Source of the DNA: Armatimonadota bacterium
GTDB lineage: Bacteria > Armatimonadota > Zipacnadia > Zipacnadales > UBA11051
Length of the DNA: 45,396 bases
Assembly (NCBI GenBank): GCA_013178155.1
Contig: JABLXH010000036.1
Location: forward strand, 1 to 45,396
Direction of reading: 5' to 3'
This document shows, piece after piece, positions 18,728 to 25,012 of the stretch. The notes below the pieces were generated by a model, which saw only the letters and a list, made by a program, of their open reading frames with translations, searched no databases and was not told the origin of the DNA. Each line of letters begins with the position of its first letter. Within the stretch, counting starts at the first letter, position 1. A program made the translations under genes and the position numbers.

Positions 18728-18750
18728 GATTATTGTTATCATTAACGTCA
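18718..18750. promoter_or_regulatory. 33-bp palindromic Fur/PerR-type operator
   Basis: Two 15-base arms (TGACGATAATGATTA and TTATCATTAACGTCA) flank a TTG centre and match each other at all but two positions. The core ATAATGAT-TATTG-TTATCAT resembles classic Fur and Per boxes (AT-rich 7-1-7 repeats), with added TGACG/CGTCA outer arms. Such a site is very unusual base composition for this GC-rich region, which supports real function. The regulator encoded just downstream is the obvious ligand. Confidence 0.88.
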
Positions 18751-18768
18751 TGGGGCAGGAGCCAGCGC

Positions 18769-19191
18769 TTGCGTACCTCCAGACAGCGACAAGTGATACT
18801 GGAAGAGCTGCAGCGAGCAGCGTCCCACCCCACTGCTGACGAGCTCCTTGCACGAGTCCGAGAGCGCATGCCGAAGGTTAGCCTCGGAACGGTCTATCGA
18901 AACCTGGAGTTGCTTGCCGACCTGGGGCTGGCTCAGGTGATTGAGGACTTTGGGGGCCAGCGTCGGTATGACGGAGACACGCGTCAGCATTCCCACATCC
19001 GCTGCGTGCGTTGCGGCGCCATCGCCGACCTGATGCTGGACCCGACCGCGGAGAGCCTCACTGAAGTCCAGGCTGTCACGGCCTACAAGGTGTTTGAGGT
19101 GAGACTCGTCTGTACGGGTCTCTGCCCCAACTGCCAGGTCGCCGGCGGCGGCGCGGACATAAGGCAGCAGGAAACCGGTAGTGCACATTGA
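18769..19191 (+). CDS. perR: Fur-family peroxide/metal regulator, PerR-like
   Basis: 140 residues from the TTG at 18769, with GCAGGAG seven bases upstream. The frame is open from 18733, but that start would lie inside the operator. N-terminal winged helix: TSRQRQVILEEL, SHPTADELLARV, VSLGTVYRNLELL. C-terminal metal domain: RRYDGDTRQHSHIRC, then CxxC pairs CVRC and CPNC for structural zinc. The RYD, HSH and AIADL residues align with the regulatory Asp/His set of PerR, so peroxide-sensing by histidine oxidation is plausible, but a Fur or Zur role cannot be excluded by eye. The following genes are all oxidative-stress functions, which favours PerR. Confidence 0.87.
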   Translation: MRTSRQRQVILEELQRAASHPTADELLARVRERMPKVSLGTVYRNLELLADLGLAQVIEDFGGQRRYDGDTRQHSHIRCVRCGAIADLMLDPTAESLTEVQAVTAYKVFEVRLVCTGLCPNCQVAGGGADIRQQETGSAH

Positions 19192-19287
19192 ATGTTTGCG
19201 GTAAGGCTCATCGTTCCCAGTGCATAGCTATGCTTCGGTAGTCAGATTGGGCACAGGCCCATTCAGCCCGCAAGGAGGGTTATTCAG

Positions 19288-19971
19288 ATGAGTTGCGAGC
19301 AGGTTGCGAGAATGCCACTCATTGGCGAGAAGGCGCCGGCTTTCACCGCCAAGACGACACAGGGAATCCTGAACTTCCCCGACGACTTCAAAGGCAAGTG
19401 GGTGATCTTCTTCTCTCACCCGGCCGACTTCACCCCGGTCTGCACCACCGAGTTCATGGCCTTCGCCAGCATGGCCGATGAGCTCAAGGCCCTGAACTGC
19501 GAACTGCTCGGGCTTTCCATTGACAGCATCTATGCTCACATCGCCTGGCTGCGCACCATCAAGGAGAAGATCGAGTACAAGGGCATGTGCGGGGTAGAGG
19601 TCAATTTCCCCGTCATCGAGGACCTGAAGATGGAAGTGGCCCGCAAGTACGGGATGCTGCAGCCATCAGCCAGTGACACCCAGGCCGTCCGGGCGGTGTT
19701 CATCGTCGACCCCGAGGGCACCCTGCGTGCCATTCTTTACTACCCGCTTTCTAACGGTCGGAACACGGAAGAGATCAAGCGACTGCTCATCGCCATGCAG
19801 ACGAGCGATAAGTATGGCGTTGCCACGCCCGCCAACTGGCAGCCGGGTGAAGAGGTGATCGTTCCACCGCCGGGTTCGTGCGGTGCGGCCAAGGAGCGCG
19901 TGGAGCAGGCGGGCGAGGACTATCGCTGCCTGGATTGGTTCCTTTGTCTGAAGAAGGTACCTGTCGAATAG
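19288..19971 (+). CDS. Peroxiredoxin, Prx6 (1-Cys-like) family
   Basis: 227 residues, ATG preceded by AAGGAGGGTT. The peroxidatic Cys is C52 in DFTPVCTTEF; the start LIGEKAPAFTAKTTQG and the region FIVDPEGTLRAILYYP are typical of the Prx6/AhpC-TSA family. The length and a C-terminal pair of Cys (YRCLDWFLC, about 211 and 217) resemble the archaeal thioredoxin peroxidase of Aeropyrum, where these Cys take part in the catalytic cycle. It reduces H2O2 and organic peroxides. It sits 96 bases after perR; the gap contains a 12-base perfect palindrome GCATAGCTATGC (19222-19233) of unknown role. First enzyme of the oxidative-stress island. Confidence 0.95.
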   Translation: MSCEQVARMPLIGEKAPAFTAKTTQGILNFPDDFKGKWVIFFSHPADFTPVCTTEFMAFASMADELKALNCELLGLSIDSIYAHIAWLRTIKEKIEYKGMCGVEVNFPVIEDLKMEVARKYGMLQPSASDTQAVRAVFIVDPEGTLRAILYYPLSNGRNTEEIKRLLIAMQTSDKYGVATPANWQPGEEVIVPPPGSCGAAKERVEQAGEDYRCLDWFLCLKKVPVE

Positions 19972-19981
19972 GGCTGCTGTA

Positions 19982-20010
19982 GCAACGCTGTGCTCCTGGG
20001 CAGCGGTTGC
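19982..20010 (+). other. Hairpin between peroxiredoxin and superoxide reductase genes
   Basis: GCAACGCTG (19982-19990) pairs with CAGCGGTTGC (20001-20010) with one bulged G and a 10-base loop. There is no T-run after it, so it is more likely a processing or mRNA-stability element than a strong terminator. It could set different levels of peroxiredoxin and the downstream genes. Confidence 0.4.
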
Positions 20011-20044
20011 ACGGCATCCATCTTTACGAAGGGAGCTTGTGGAA

Positions 20045-20425
20045 ATGGCTGAACCTTTGGAAGTCTACAAGTGTGAGAAGTGCGGGATCATTGTTGAGGT
20101 GATCAACGGCGGCCTGGGCAAGTTGGTGTGCTGTGCTGAGCCGATGCAGCTCCAGGCCGAGAACACCGTCGATGCGGCCGTGGAGAAGCATGTGCCGGTT
20201 GTCGAAAAGCTCGACAGCGGCATCAAGGTGAAGGTCGGTAGCGTGGCTCACCCGATGGTCCCGGAGCATTTCATCGAGTGGATCCAGGTCGTCAGCGACG
20301 GAAAAGTCTGCCACAAGCAGCTGAAGCCCGGCGACGAGCCGGCGGCCGAGTTCGCGTGTGAGTGCGGCTGCGGCGAAGTGCTTGTGCGTGCGTACTGCAA
20401 CCTACACGGTCTTTGGAAGGCGTGA
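20045..20425 (+). CDS. dfx: Desulfoferrodoxin (2Fe superoxide reductase)
   Basis: 126 residues from the ATG at 20045 (AGGGAG nine bases upstream), exactly the usual length. The N-terminal desulforedoxin Fe(Cys)4 site is C10, C13, C29 and C30. The catalytic Fe(His)4Cys site is H49, H69, H75, C118 and H121, with E47 and K48 just before H49, as in the characterised Desulfarculus baarsii enzyme; the final Cys/His are shifted by two residues because of a CECGCG insertion before C118. It reduces superoxide to H2O2 without making O2, which suits an anaerobe or microaerophile. The peroxide would be removed by the peroxiredoxin encoded upstream, and electrons can come from rubredoxin (22378). Confidence 0.97.
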   Translation: MAEPLEVYKCEKCGIIVEVINGGLGKLVCCAEPMQLQAENTVDAAVEKHVPVVEKLDSGIKVKVGSVAHPMVPEHFIEWIQVVSDGKVCHKQLKPGDEPAAEFACECGCGEVLVRAYCNLHGLWKA

Positions 20426-20431
20426 ATGTAG

Positions 20432-20968
20432 ATGATGAGCGAAAAGATGGTGGCGGCGATCAACGAACAGATCAACGCCGAGCTGTATTCAGCTTACCTG
20501 TATATGTCCATGATGGCTCAGTTTGAGGCCCAGGGCCTCAAGGGCATTGCCAACTGGATGCGCGTGCAGGCCCTGGAGGAGACCACCCACGCCTACAAGT
20601 TCTATGATTATGTGATTGAGCGGGGCGGCGAGGTCAAGCTCAAGGCTATTGAGGGCCCGCCGACGGAGTGGGCGAACGCGCTGGCGGCGTTTGAGCACGT
20701 GGCCCAGCATGAGGCCCATGTGACCAGCCTCATCAACAACCTCATGGACATCGCTATTGAGACCAAGGACCATGCCTCCACTAGCTTCCTGCAGTGGTTC
20801 ATTGATGAGCAGGTCGAGGAGGAGGCTGCGGCAGCCGACATCGTCGGTAAGCTTCGGCTCATCGGCGACAACCCGCAAGGGCTCTTTATGATGGACAAGG
20901 AGCTGGGGGCACGGGTCTTTACACTGGCGGCCGGCATGCCTGCTGCTCTGGGCGGTGGCGCCGCCTGA
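20432..20968 (+). CDS. ftn: Non-haem ferritin
   Basis: 178 residues, a four-helix ferritin of the bacterial Ftn type. The ferroxidase residues are visible: an early Glu in NAELYSAYLYMSM, the ALEETTHAYKFYDY motif (ExxH) on helix B, and the later Glu and Gln/Glu positions in LQWFIDEQVEEEAAA. The family stores Fe(III) as a mineral core and removes Fe(II) that would otherwise drive Fenton chemistry. It starts six bases after the superoxide reductase stop; ATG codons at 20432 and 20435 are both possible starts. Ferritin in a PerR island is well known in anaerobes. Confidence 0.96.
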   Translation: MMSEKMVAAINEQINAELYSAYLYMSMMAQFEAQGLKGIANWMRVQALEETTHAYKFYDYVIERGGEVKLKAIEGPPTEWANALAAFEHVAQHEAHVTSLINNLMDIAIETKDHASTSFLQWFIDEQVEEEAAAADIVGKLRLIGDNPQGLFMMDKELGARVFTLAAGMPAALGGGAA

Positions 20969-20995
20969 GTGATCTGGCACCAGCGAGGGCGCAGG

Positions 20996-21032
20996 TTCAC
21001 AGTTCCGGGGCCAGGTGATATACTGGCCCCGG
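20996..21032 (+). promoter_or_regulatory. fprA promoter wrapped in a perfect GC-rich palindrome
   Basis: CCGGGGCCAG (21005-21014) and CTGGCCCCGG (21023-21032) form a perfect 10-bp inverted repeat around an 8-base centre. TATACT at 21019-21024 lies in that centre, with TTCACA (20996-21001) 17 bases upstream as a -35. It can be read as a promoter whose -10 sits in an operator, or as a hairpin ending the ferritin transcript; there is no T-tract after it, which favours the first reading. Confidence 0.55.
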
Positions 21033-21088
21033 CCTGCTGCCCAGGCCCTTTAGCTGGCCGCAAACCCGATCGCTGAGAGGTGAATCCT

Positions 21089-22303
21089 GTGGCTCATGGC
21101 GCAAAGGCTGTGGAGATCACCAAGGACGCTTACTGGGTCGGCGCCGTGGACTGGACGATCCGCGACTTCCACGGCTACCTGACCGCCCGCGGCACCACAT
21201 ACAACGCGTATCTGGTCATGGCCGACAAGATTACGCTCATTGACACAGTGAAGAAGCCGTTCGGGGCCGAGATGCTTGCTCGCATTGCCTCCGTGGTGGA
21301 CCCTGGCAGGATAGACTGCGTCGTCTCCAACCACGCCGAAATGGACCACAGCGGGTTTCTGCCTGAAGTCATCGCGGCGGTGCAGCCGCAGACTGTCATC
21401 GCCTCATCCATGGGGGCCAAGGTCCTGGCCAGGCATTTCCATGGTCTGACAGAGGTCAGAGCCGTCAAGGACGGGGAGACGCTCAGCCTCGGTAACATGA
21501 GTCTGAACTTCGTCGAGACCAGGATGCTGCACTGGCCTGACAGCATGTTCACGTACCTGCCCGACCGCGGCGTCCTCTTTTCCCAGGATGCCCTGGGCAT
21601 GCATCTGGCCAGCAGCGAGCGCTTCGACGACGAGATCGATGACCATGTGCTGGAGTGGGAGGCGGCAAAGTACTACGCAAATATCCTTCTGCCCTTCTCC
21701 CCGCTGGTGCAGAAACTGCTCCAGCGCCTGGGTGGGATGAACCTCGACCTGCAGTTCATCGCCACCGACCACGGGCCGGTATGGCGCAAGGACCAGGGGT
21801 GGATTCTGGACCTCTACGACAAGTGGTCACGTCAGGAGCCGACACGGAAGGTGTTGGTGGTCTACGACACCATGTGGGGCAGCACAGCCAAGATGGCTGA
21901 GGCTATCGGCGAGGGTCTGCAGCAGGGAGGCGCCTGTGTGAAGCTGCTTCCCCTGAGCGCCTCGCACCGCAGTGACGTGGCCACCGAGCTGCTCGATGCA
22001 GGCGGCCTGGTTGTGGGCTCGCCAACCATCAACAGCAACATGTTCCCGACCGTCGCCGATGTGCTGTACTATCTGCGCGGCCTGAAGCGACAGAACCTGG
22101 TCGGCACCTGCTTTGGCTCCCACGGTTGGAGCGGCGAGGCCGTCGGGCAGGTCGCCGACATCATGCGGGACATGAAGGTTCACATGATCGGTGAGCCAGT
22201 CAAGTGTCAGTGGGTGCCGGATGAGGCGGTCCTGGACCAGTGCTACGCCGCGGGTCTTCAGGTCGCCGAGGCACTCCCGCCCTGCAGGGAGTGCGCGGTT
22301 TGA
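21089..22303 (+). CDS. fprA: Flavodiiron protein (FprA-type O2/NO reductase)
   Basis: 404 residues from the GTG at 21089, which follows GAGAGGTGA by five bases; the GTG at 21080 lies inside that site. N-terminal metallo-beta-lactamase-like domain with the diiron ligands HAEMDH (HxExDH), a bridging Asp in LFSQDALG and the late His in ATDHGPVW. C-terminal flavodoxin domain from about residue 253 with [18 protein letters not shown] binding FMN, then [13 protein letters not shown] and [13 protein letters not shown]. The enzyme reduces O2 to water (or NO to N2O) using electrons from rubredoxin, encoded 74 bases downstream. It completes the O2-scavenging branch of the island. Confidence 0.96.
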   Translation: MAHGAKAVEITKDAYWVGAVDWTIRDFHGYLTARGTTYNAYLVMADKITLIDTVKKPFGAEMLARIASVVDPGRIDCVVSNHAEMDHSGFLPEVIAAVQPQTVIASSMGAKVLARHFHGLTEVRAVKDGETLSLGNMSLNFVETRMLHWPDSMFTYLPDRGVLFSQDALGMHLASSERFDDEIDDHVLEWEAAKYYANILLPFSPLVQKLLQRLGGMNLDLQFIATDHGPVWRKDQGWILDLYDKWSRQEPTRKVLVVYDTMWGSTAKMAEAIGEGLQQGGACVKLLPLSASHRSDVATELLDAGGLVVGSPTINSNMFPTVADVLYYLRGLKRQNLVGTCFGSHGWSGEAVGQVADIMRDMKVHMIGEPVKCQWVPDEAVLDQCYAAGLQVAEALPPCRECAV

Positions 22304-22377
22304 GGGCGCCTCGGTACCGCTTGCTCCCTGGGGCAGTGTCACGTCGTCGAAGGCATGAGCATCACGGAGGTCTTACA

Positions 22378-22539
22378 GTGAAGAGTTACGAGTGTAACCT
22401 GTGTGGGTATGTCTATGATCCTGCGCAGGGCGACCCTGATAACGGCGTGCCTGCGGGCACCGCGTGGGAGGATGTACCGGAGGACTGGGTTTGCCCGCTG
22501 TGTGGTGCCGGCAAGGAAGACTTCACGCAGATAGCCTGA
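22378..22539 (+). CDS. Rubredoxin
   Basis: 53 residues from the GTG at 22378, with GGAGGT about seven bases upstream. The Fe(Cys)4 site is CNLC at 6-9 and CPLC at 39-42, the usual spacing, with the conserved Gly-Tyr after the first pair and [11 protein letters not shown] in between. Small electron carrier. Its position right after fprA indicates that it feeds electrons to the flavodiiron protein and possibly to superoxide reductase. It is too short to be the start of any longer open frame here. Confidence 0.96.
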   Translation: MKSYECNLCGYVYDPAQGDPDNGVPAGTAWEDVPEDWVCPLCGAGKEDFTQIA

Positions 22540-23090
22540 CCCTGGGTGCAAATATCCGGGCTGTGGGAGAAGCCGGGCAGGGCGTCTACAAGTTGCGCAA
22601 CCTCCCGGTGCAAGTGCTGGCCGACACTGGTCGGCAGACGACTGCGCAGACAGGCGAGACTGCACGGCGAGGTGCGCCGCAGTGCCACGGAGGCCAAGCG
22701 GGTAGTGACCGCGGGGGGCACGGCTGGCGGGCAGTCCGCTTCCTCTCCTCTGCCCAGCTCGGCGTCGGCGGCGGGGACCGGCCTCAAGCTGGAAAACCTG
22801 CAGGCGTGCGTCACATCTGGCGAAGTGAGCATGGCCCGGTAGTGGCGCGAGCGGTCGCCCCATCGCCCCGGACCACGACTCCTATGACACGCACGCGGCA
22901 CGGCACCGAGCGCTGATGTGGGGCCAGTACGTTCCCCTGGGAGTGCTCCAGCGCAACGACCGCCGCGGCGCGTTGGTGCCCCGCTACAGCGCCCTCGGTT
23001 TCATGTTCGGTTCCGCTTAGCGAAACAAACCGATGCCTGTGCTGTCAGACAAGGTGACTGTTACGTTCCGAGACCACAGGTCGGTGCCTC
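22540..23090 (+). pseudogene. 551-base stretch with possible remains of a degraded gene
   Basis: No intact gene is convincing here. Two parts look protein-coding: 22549-22650 in one frame (IRAVGEAGQGVYKLRNLPVQ), and 22829-23020 in another frame, starting after a stop, with strongly G/C-biased third positions (PIAPDHDSYDTHAARHRALM, then WGQYVPLGVLQRNDRRGALV). The frames differ and neither has a good start, which fits a gene broken by frameshifts. Only a 34-residue piece could still be made from the ATG at 22916. No terminator is obvious after rubredoxin. Confidence 0.35.
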
Positions 23091-24071
23091 ATGACGAGCC
23101 GTCTCCCGATCCTATGCGCACTGGCTGCCCTGGCCGCCCTGGGGCCCCCACAGGCGCGGGCCATGCCGGATCCTCCCGGGCCGGCGGTGGTGGCTTTGGC
23201 TCGGGCCGAGCGCATACTCGTTCCCCCCGGCGTGTTTGCACCCCGTGTTCTTTACCCCGAAGGCCGCGTGGACTTTGGCATTGTGGAACGCCTGGTGGAC
23301 CAGTGTCTGGGGAGCCTGACGGGTCTCCAGCACGGCGACGCCTGGCGCCAGTACGTGTCACCTGTAGACAGGGTGGCGATCCTGGTTGATGTCTCGGCCC
23401 CGCCGGTACAGACTGCCACAGTGGAGGTCATCATTGATCGCCTGGTGGGCGCGGGAGTGCGGCCGGCCAACATCTGCGTCTTCGGCAGCGACGAGCGCGG
23501 CCTTTTCAGCGCCGGGTTCAACATCAGTCACGATGGCCCTGATGTGCGTACCTACGGCGCTGACTCCGAGGGCTATCGAGGAGGCATGAGCCGCATCGTG
23601 GCGGGTGATCTGCAAATGCTCGTCAACCTGGCCACACTCAAGGCCGATGCTGAGATCGGTATGGCGGGCTGTGTGTCGAACTTCCTGGCCTGCGTGCCCG
23701 AGGTGGAAAGGCGGCGCCTGCGCCGCGACCCGGCTCTGGTGCCCACGGCAGCCGCCCACCCCGCGGTGCGAGCCAAGCTGCGTCTGAACTTCCTTGAGGC
23801 TTACCTCCCTGCGGTCGACCACGATGGAGCAGACCCACCCACGGTTGAGTACCGGGGGCTTATCGCCAGCACTGACCCGGTGGCCGCCGATACCATCGGG
23901 CTGCGCATACTGCAGGGCTGCCGCGACGCCTACAAGCAGGCTCCCTGGCCCCTGGACCCGCCGGTGACGTACCTGGGCCTGGCCCAGGTAGAGTTCAGGG
24001 TGGGGCAAGCCGACGCCGCTAAGATCAGTGTGCGGATGACAGGCCCCCGCGAGGGTTCGCACCTCGACTGA
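23091..24071 (+). CDS. Exported DUF362-family protein
   Basis: 326 residues with a likely Sec signal peptide (residues 1-24, MTSRLPILCALAALAALGPP, cleavage after QARA). The body has the DUF362 pattern: ILVDVSAPPVQTATVEVIIDRL, NICVFGSDERGLFSAGF, VNLATLKADAEIGMAGCVSN and the late ASTDPVAADTIGLRIL box. DUF362 proteins are often found fused to ferredoxin domains and have no firmly established reaction. Here no 4Fe-4S motif is present and the protein is exported, so it belongs to the short secreted branch. Its function is unknown. Confidence 0.72.
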   Translation: MTSRLPILCALAALAALGPPQARAMPDPPGPAVVALARAERILVPPGVFAPRVLYPEGRVDFGIVERLVDQCLGSLTGLQHGDAWRQYVSPVDRVAILVDVSAPPVQTATVEVIIDRLVGAGVRPANICVFGSDERGLFSAGFNISHDGPDVRTYGADSEGYRGGMSRIVAGDLQMLVNLATLKADAEIGMAGCVSNFLACVPEVERRRLRRDPALVPTAAAHPAVRAKLRLNFLEAYLPAVDHDGADPPTVEYRGLIASTDPVAADTIGLRILQGCRDAYKQAPWPLDPPVTYLGLAQVEFRVGQADAAKISVRMTGPREGSHLD

Positions 24072-24101
24072 AGGCGAGGTCAGCGGTCGCAAGGAAGAAG
24101 A

Positions 24102-24125
24102 GCGGGCGCCCTCTCGGGCGCCCGC
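24102..24125. terminator. Bidirectional hairpin between convergent genes
   Basis: GCGGGCGCC and GGCGCCCGC form a perfect 9-bp stem with a CTCTCG loop. On the minus strand it is followed by TCTTCTTCCTT, so it should end the 24166-24834 transcript; on the plus strand the tail is weaker. Confidence 0.72.
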
Positions 24126-24165
24126 AGTGCTCATCTACGCGTTTGCGAAGCCACGACCCCTGCGA

Positions 24166-24834
24166 TCACCAGTCAAAGAAGAGCCCGGCTCGGTAGAAGG
24201 GGTCGCCGTTCTTTGTACCATAGGTCAGCTCCACCCACTTCGCCGGGATGAGGGTCGCCATATAAGCAGGCTGGTGTTGATAGTTCAGGACCGCGAACCC
24301 CAGCCAGGGTTGCAGCAGGCCTTGCATGCCGCCGAAGATGCCGTCATGGTAGTCGCTGCCGTAACCGAAGTGCAGGCGGATCAGCGGGTCGTTTAGACTC
24401 GGGGGACCCTGTGGGACATTGGCGTTGTATGATCCCAGGATGAACGGCGAAACCTCGTCGCGCCCGTCCAGCCAATCCGAACCCAGGATGTTGGTCGCTC
24501 CCACGATGACGCTGGGGTAGTCGGCGCTCTCCTTGACCAGTGTCAGGTAAGCGTTGACTTCGGTGAAGGTGTCAACCCGGTCCAGGTCAACGTGCAGAAC
24601 GTCCAACTCCAGTCGGTCGAACACACCCAGGAAACCCTCATAGATGTCTGCGTACCGCGGAGGTCCCCCAACCTGGTCAGGGCTGATCACCGGATTCTCC
24701 AGGTCCCAGCGGATGTAGTTCAACTCCACGTGACGAGGGGCGACGGTGTTTCCGGTGGGCATCGCGACAATGTCCCCCGCCATGACAGGTACTACAACCG
24801 ACAGCGCGACCAGTATGCACCCGGCAGTTCGCAT
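24166..24834 (-). CDS. Exported protein of unknown function, possibly outer-membrane barrel
   Basis: 222 residues from the ATG at 24834 (AGGGAGG eight bases upstream); the longer frame to 24882 is not needed. A signal peptide is clear (residues 1-19, RTAGCILVALSVVVPVMAG). I do not recognise the family. The C-terminal half alternates aromatic and polar residues (HFGYGSDYHDGIFGG, WVELTYGTKNGDPFYRAGL) and the protein ends in FFDW; a terminal aromatic residue is typical of outer-membrane beta-barrels and would fit a diderm cell. The early part has ELNYIRWDLENP and ELDVLHVDLDRV. It lies downstream of, and on the same strand as, the M48 lipoprotein gene, but is separated from it by a terminator. 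Confidence 0.65.
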   Translation of the reverse strand: MRTAGCILVALSVVVPVMAGDIVAMPTGNTVAPRHVELNYIRWDLENPVISPDQVGGPPRYADIYEGFLGVFDRLELDVLHVDLDRVDTFTEVNAYLTLVKESADYPSVIVGATNILGSDWLDGRDEVSPFILGSYNANVPQGPPSLNDPLIRLHFGYGSDYHDGIFGGMQGLLQPWLGFAVLNYQHQPAYMATLIPAKWVELTYGTKNGDPFYRAGLFFDW

Positions 24835-24959
24835 CAGTAGACCTCCCTTAGCCGGTCTGGTGGTGAGTGTGTATTCAGACACACGGACCTACGTTTACAC
24901 CATTCTGCCAACTAAGGCAAGCCCGTGTTAGGCTCAGCGTCATGTTCCCCGGAGAGAAG

Positions 24960-24988
24960 CACCCCCCGCAGCGCAGCTCCGGGGGGTG
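24960..24988. terminator. Hairpin terminator after the M48 lipoprotein gene
   Basis: CACCCCCCG (24960-24968) pairs with CGGGGGGTG (24980-24988), an 11-base loop between. On the minus strand it lies about 25 bases after the stop at 25013 and is followed by CTTCTCTCC. Confidence 0.6.
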
Positions 24989-25012
24989 TCCTTGGTCTGA
25001 AGTGTCACGGAG

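Noticed and set aside
18733-18768. TTG at 18733 as the start of the PerR-like gene
   Set aside because: It lies within the operator palindrome and at the predicted transcription start, and TTG 18769 has a proper ribosome site and gives the usual N-terminus.
22413-22901. Minus-strand open frame opposite rubredoxin and its downstream region as a gene
   Set aside because: Its residues are rich in Arg, Ser and Pro without any pattern, and it overlaps the rubredoxin gene on the other strand.
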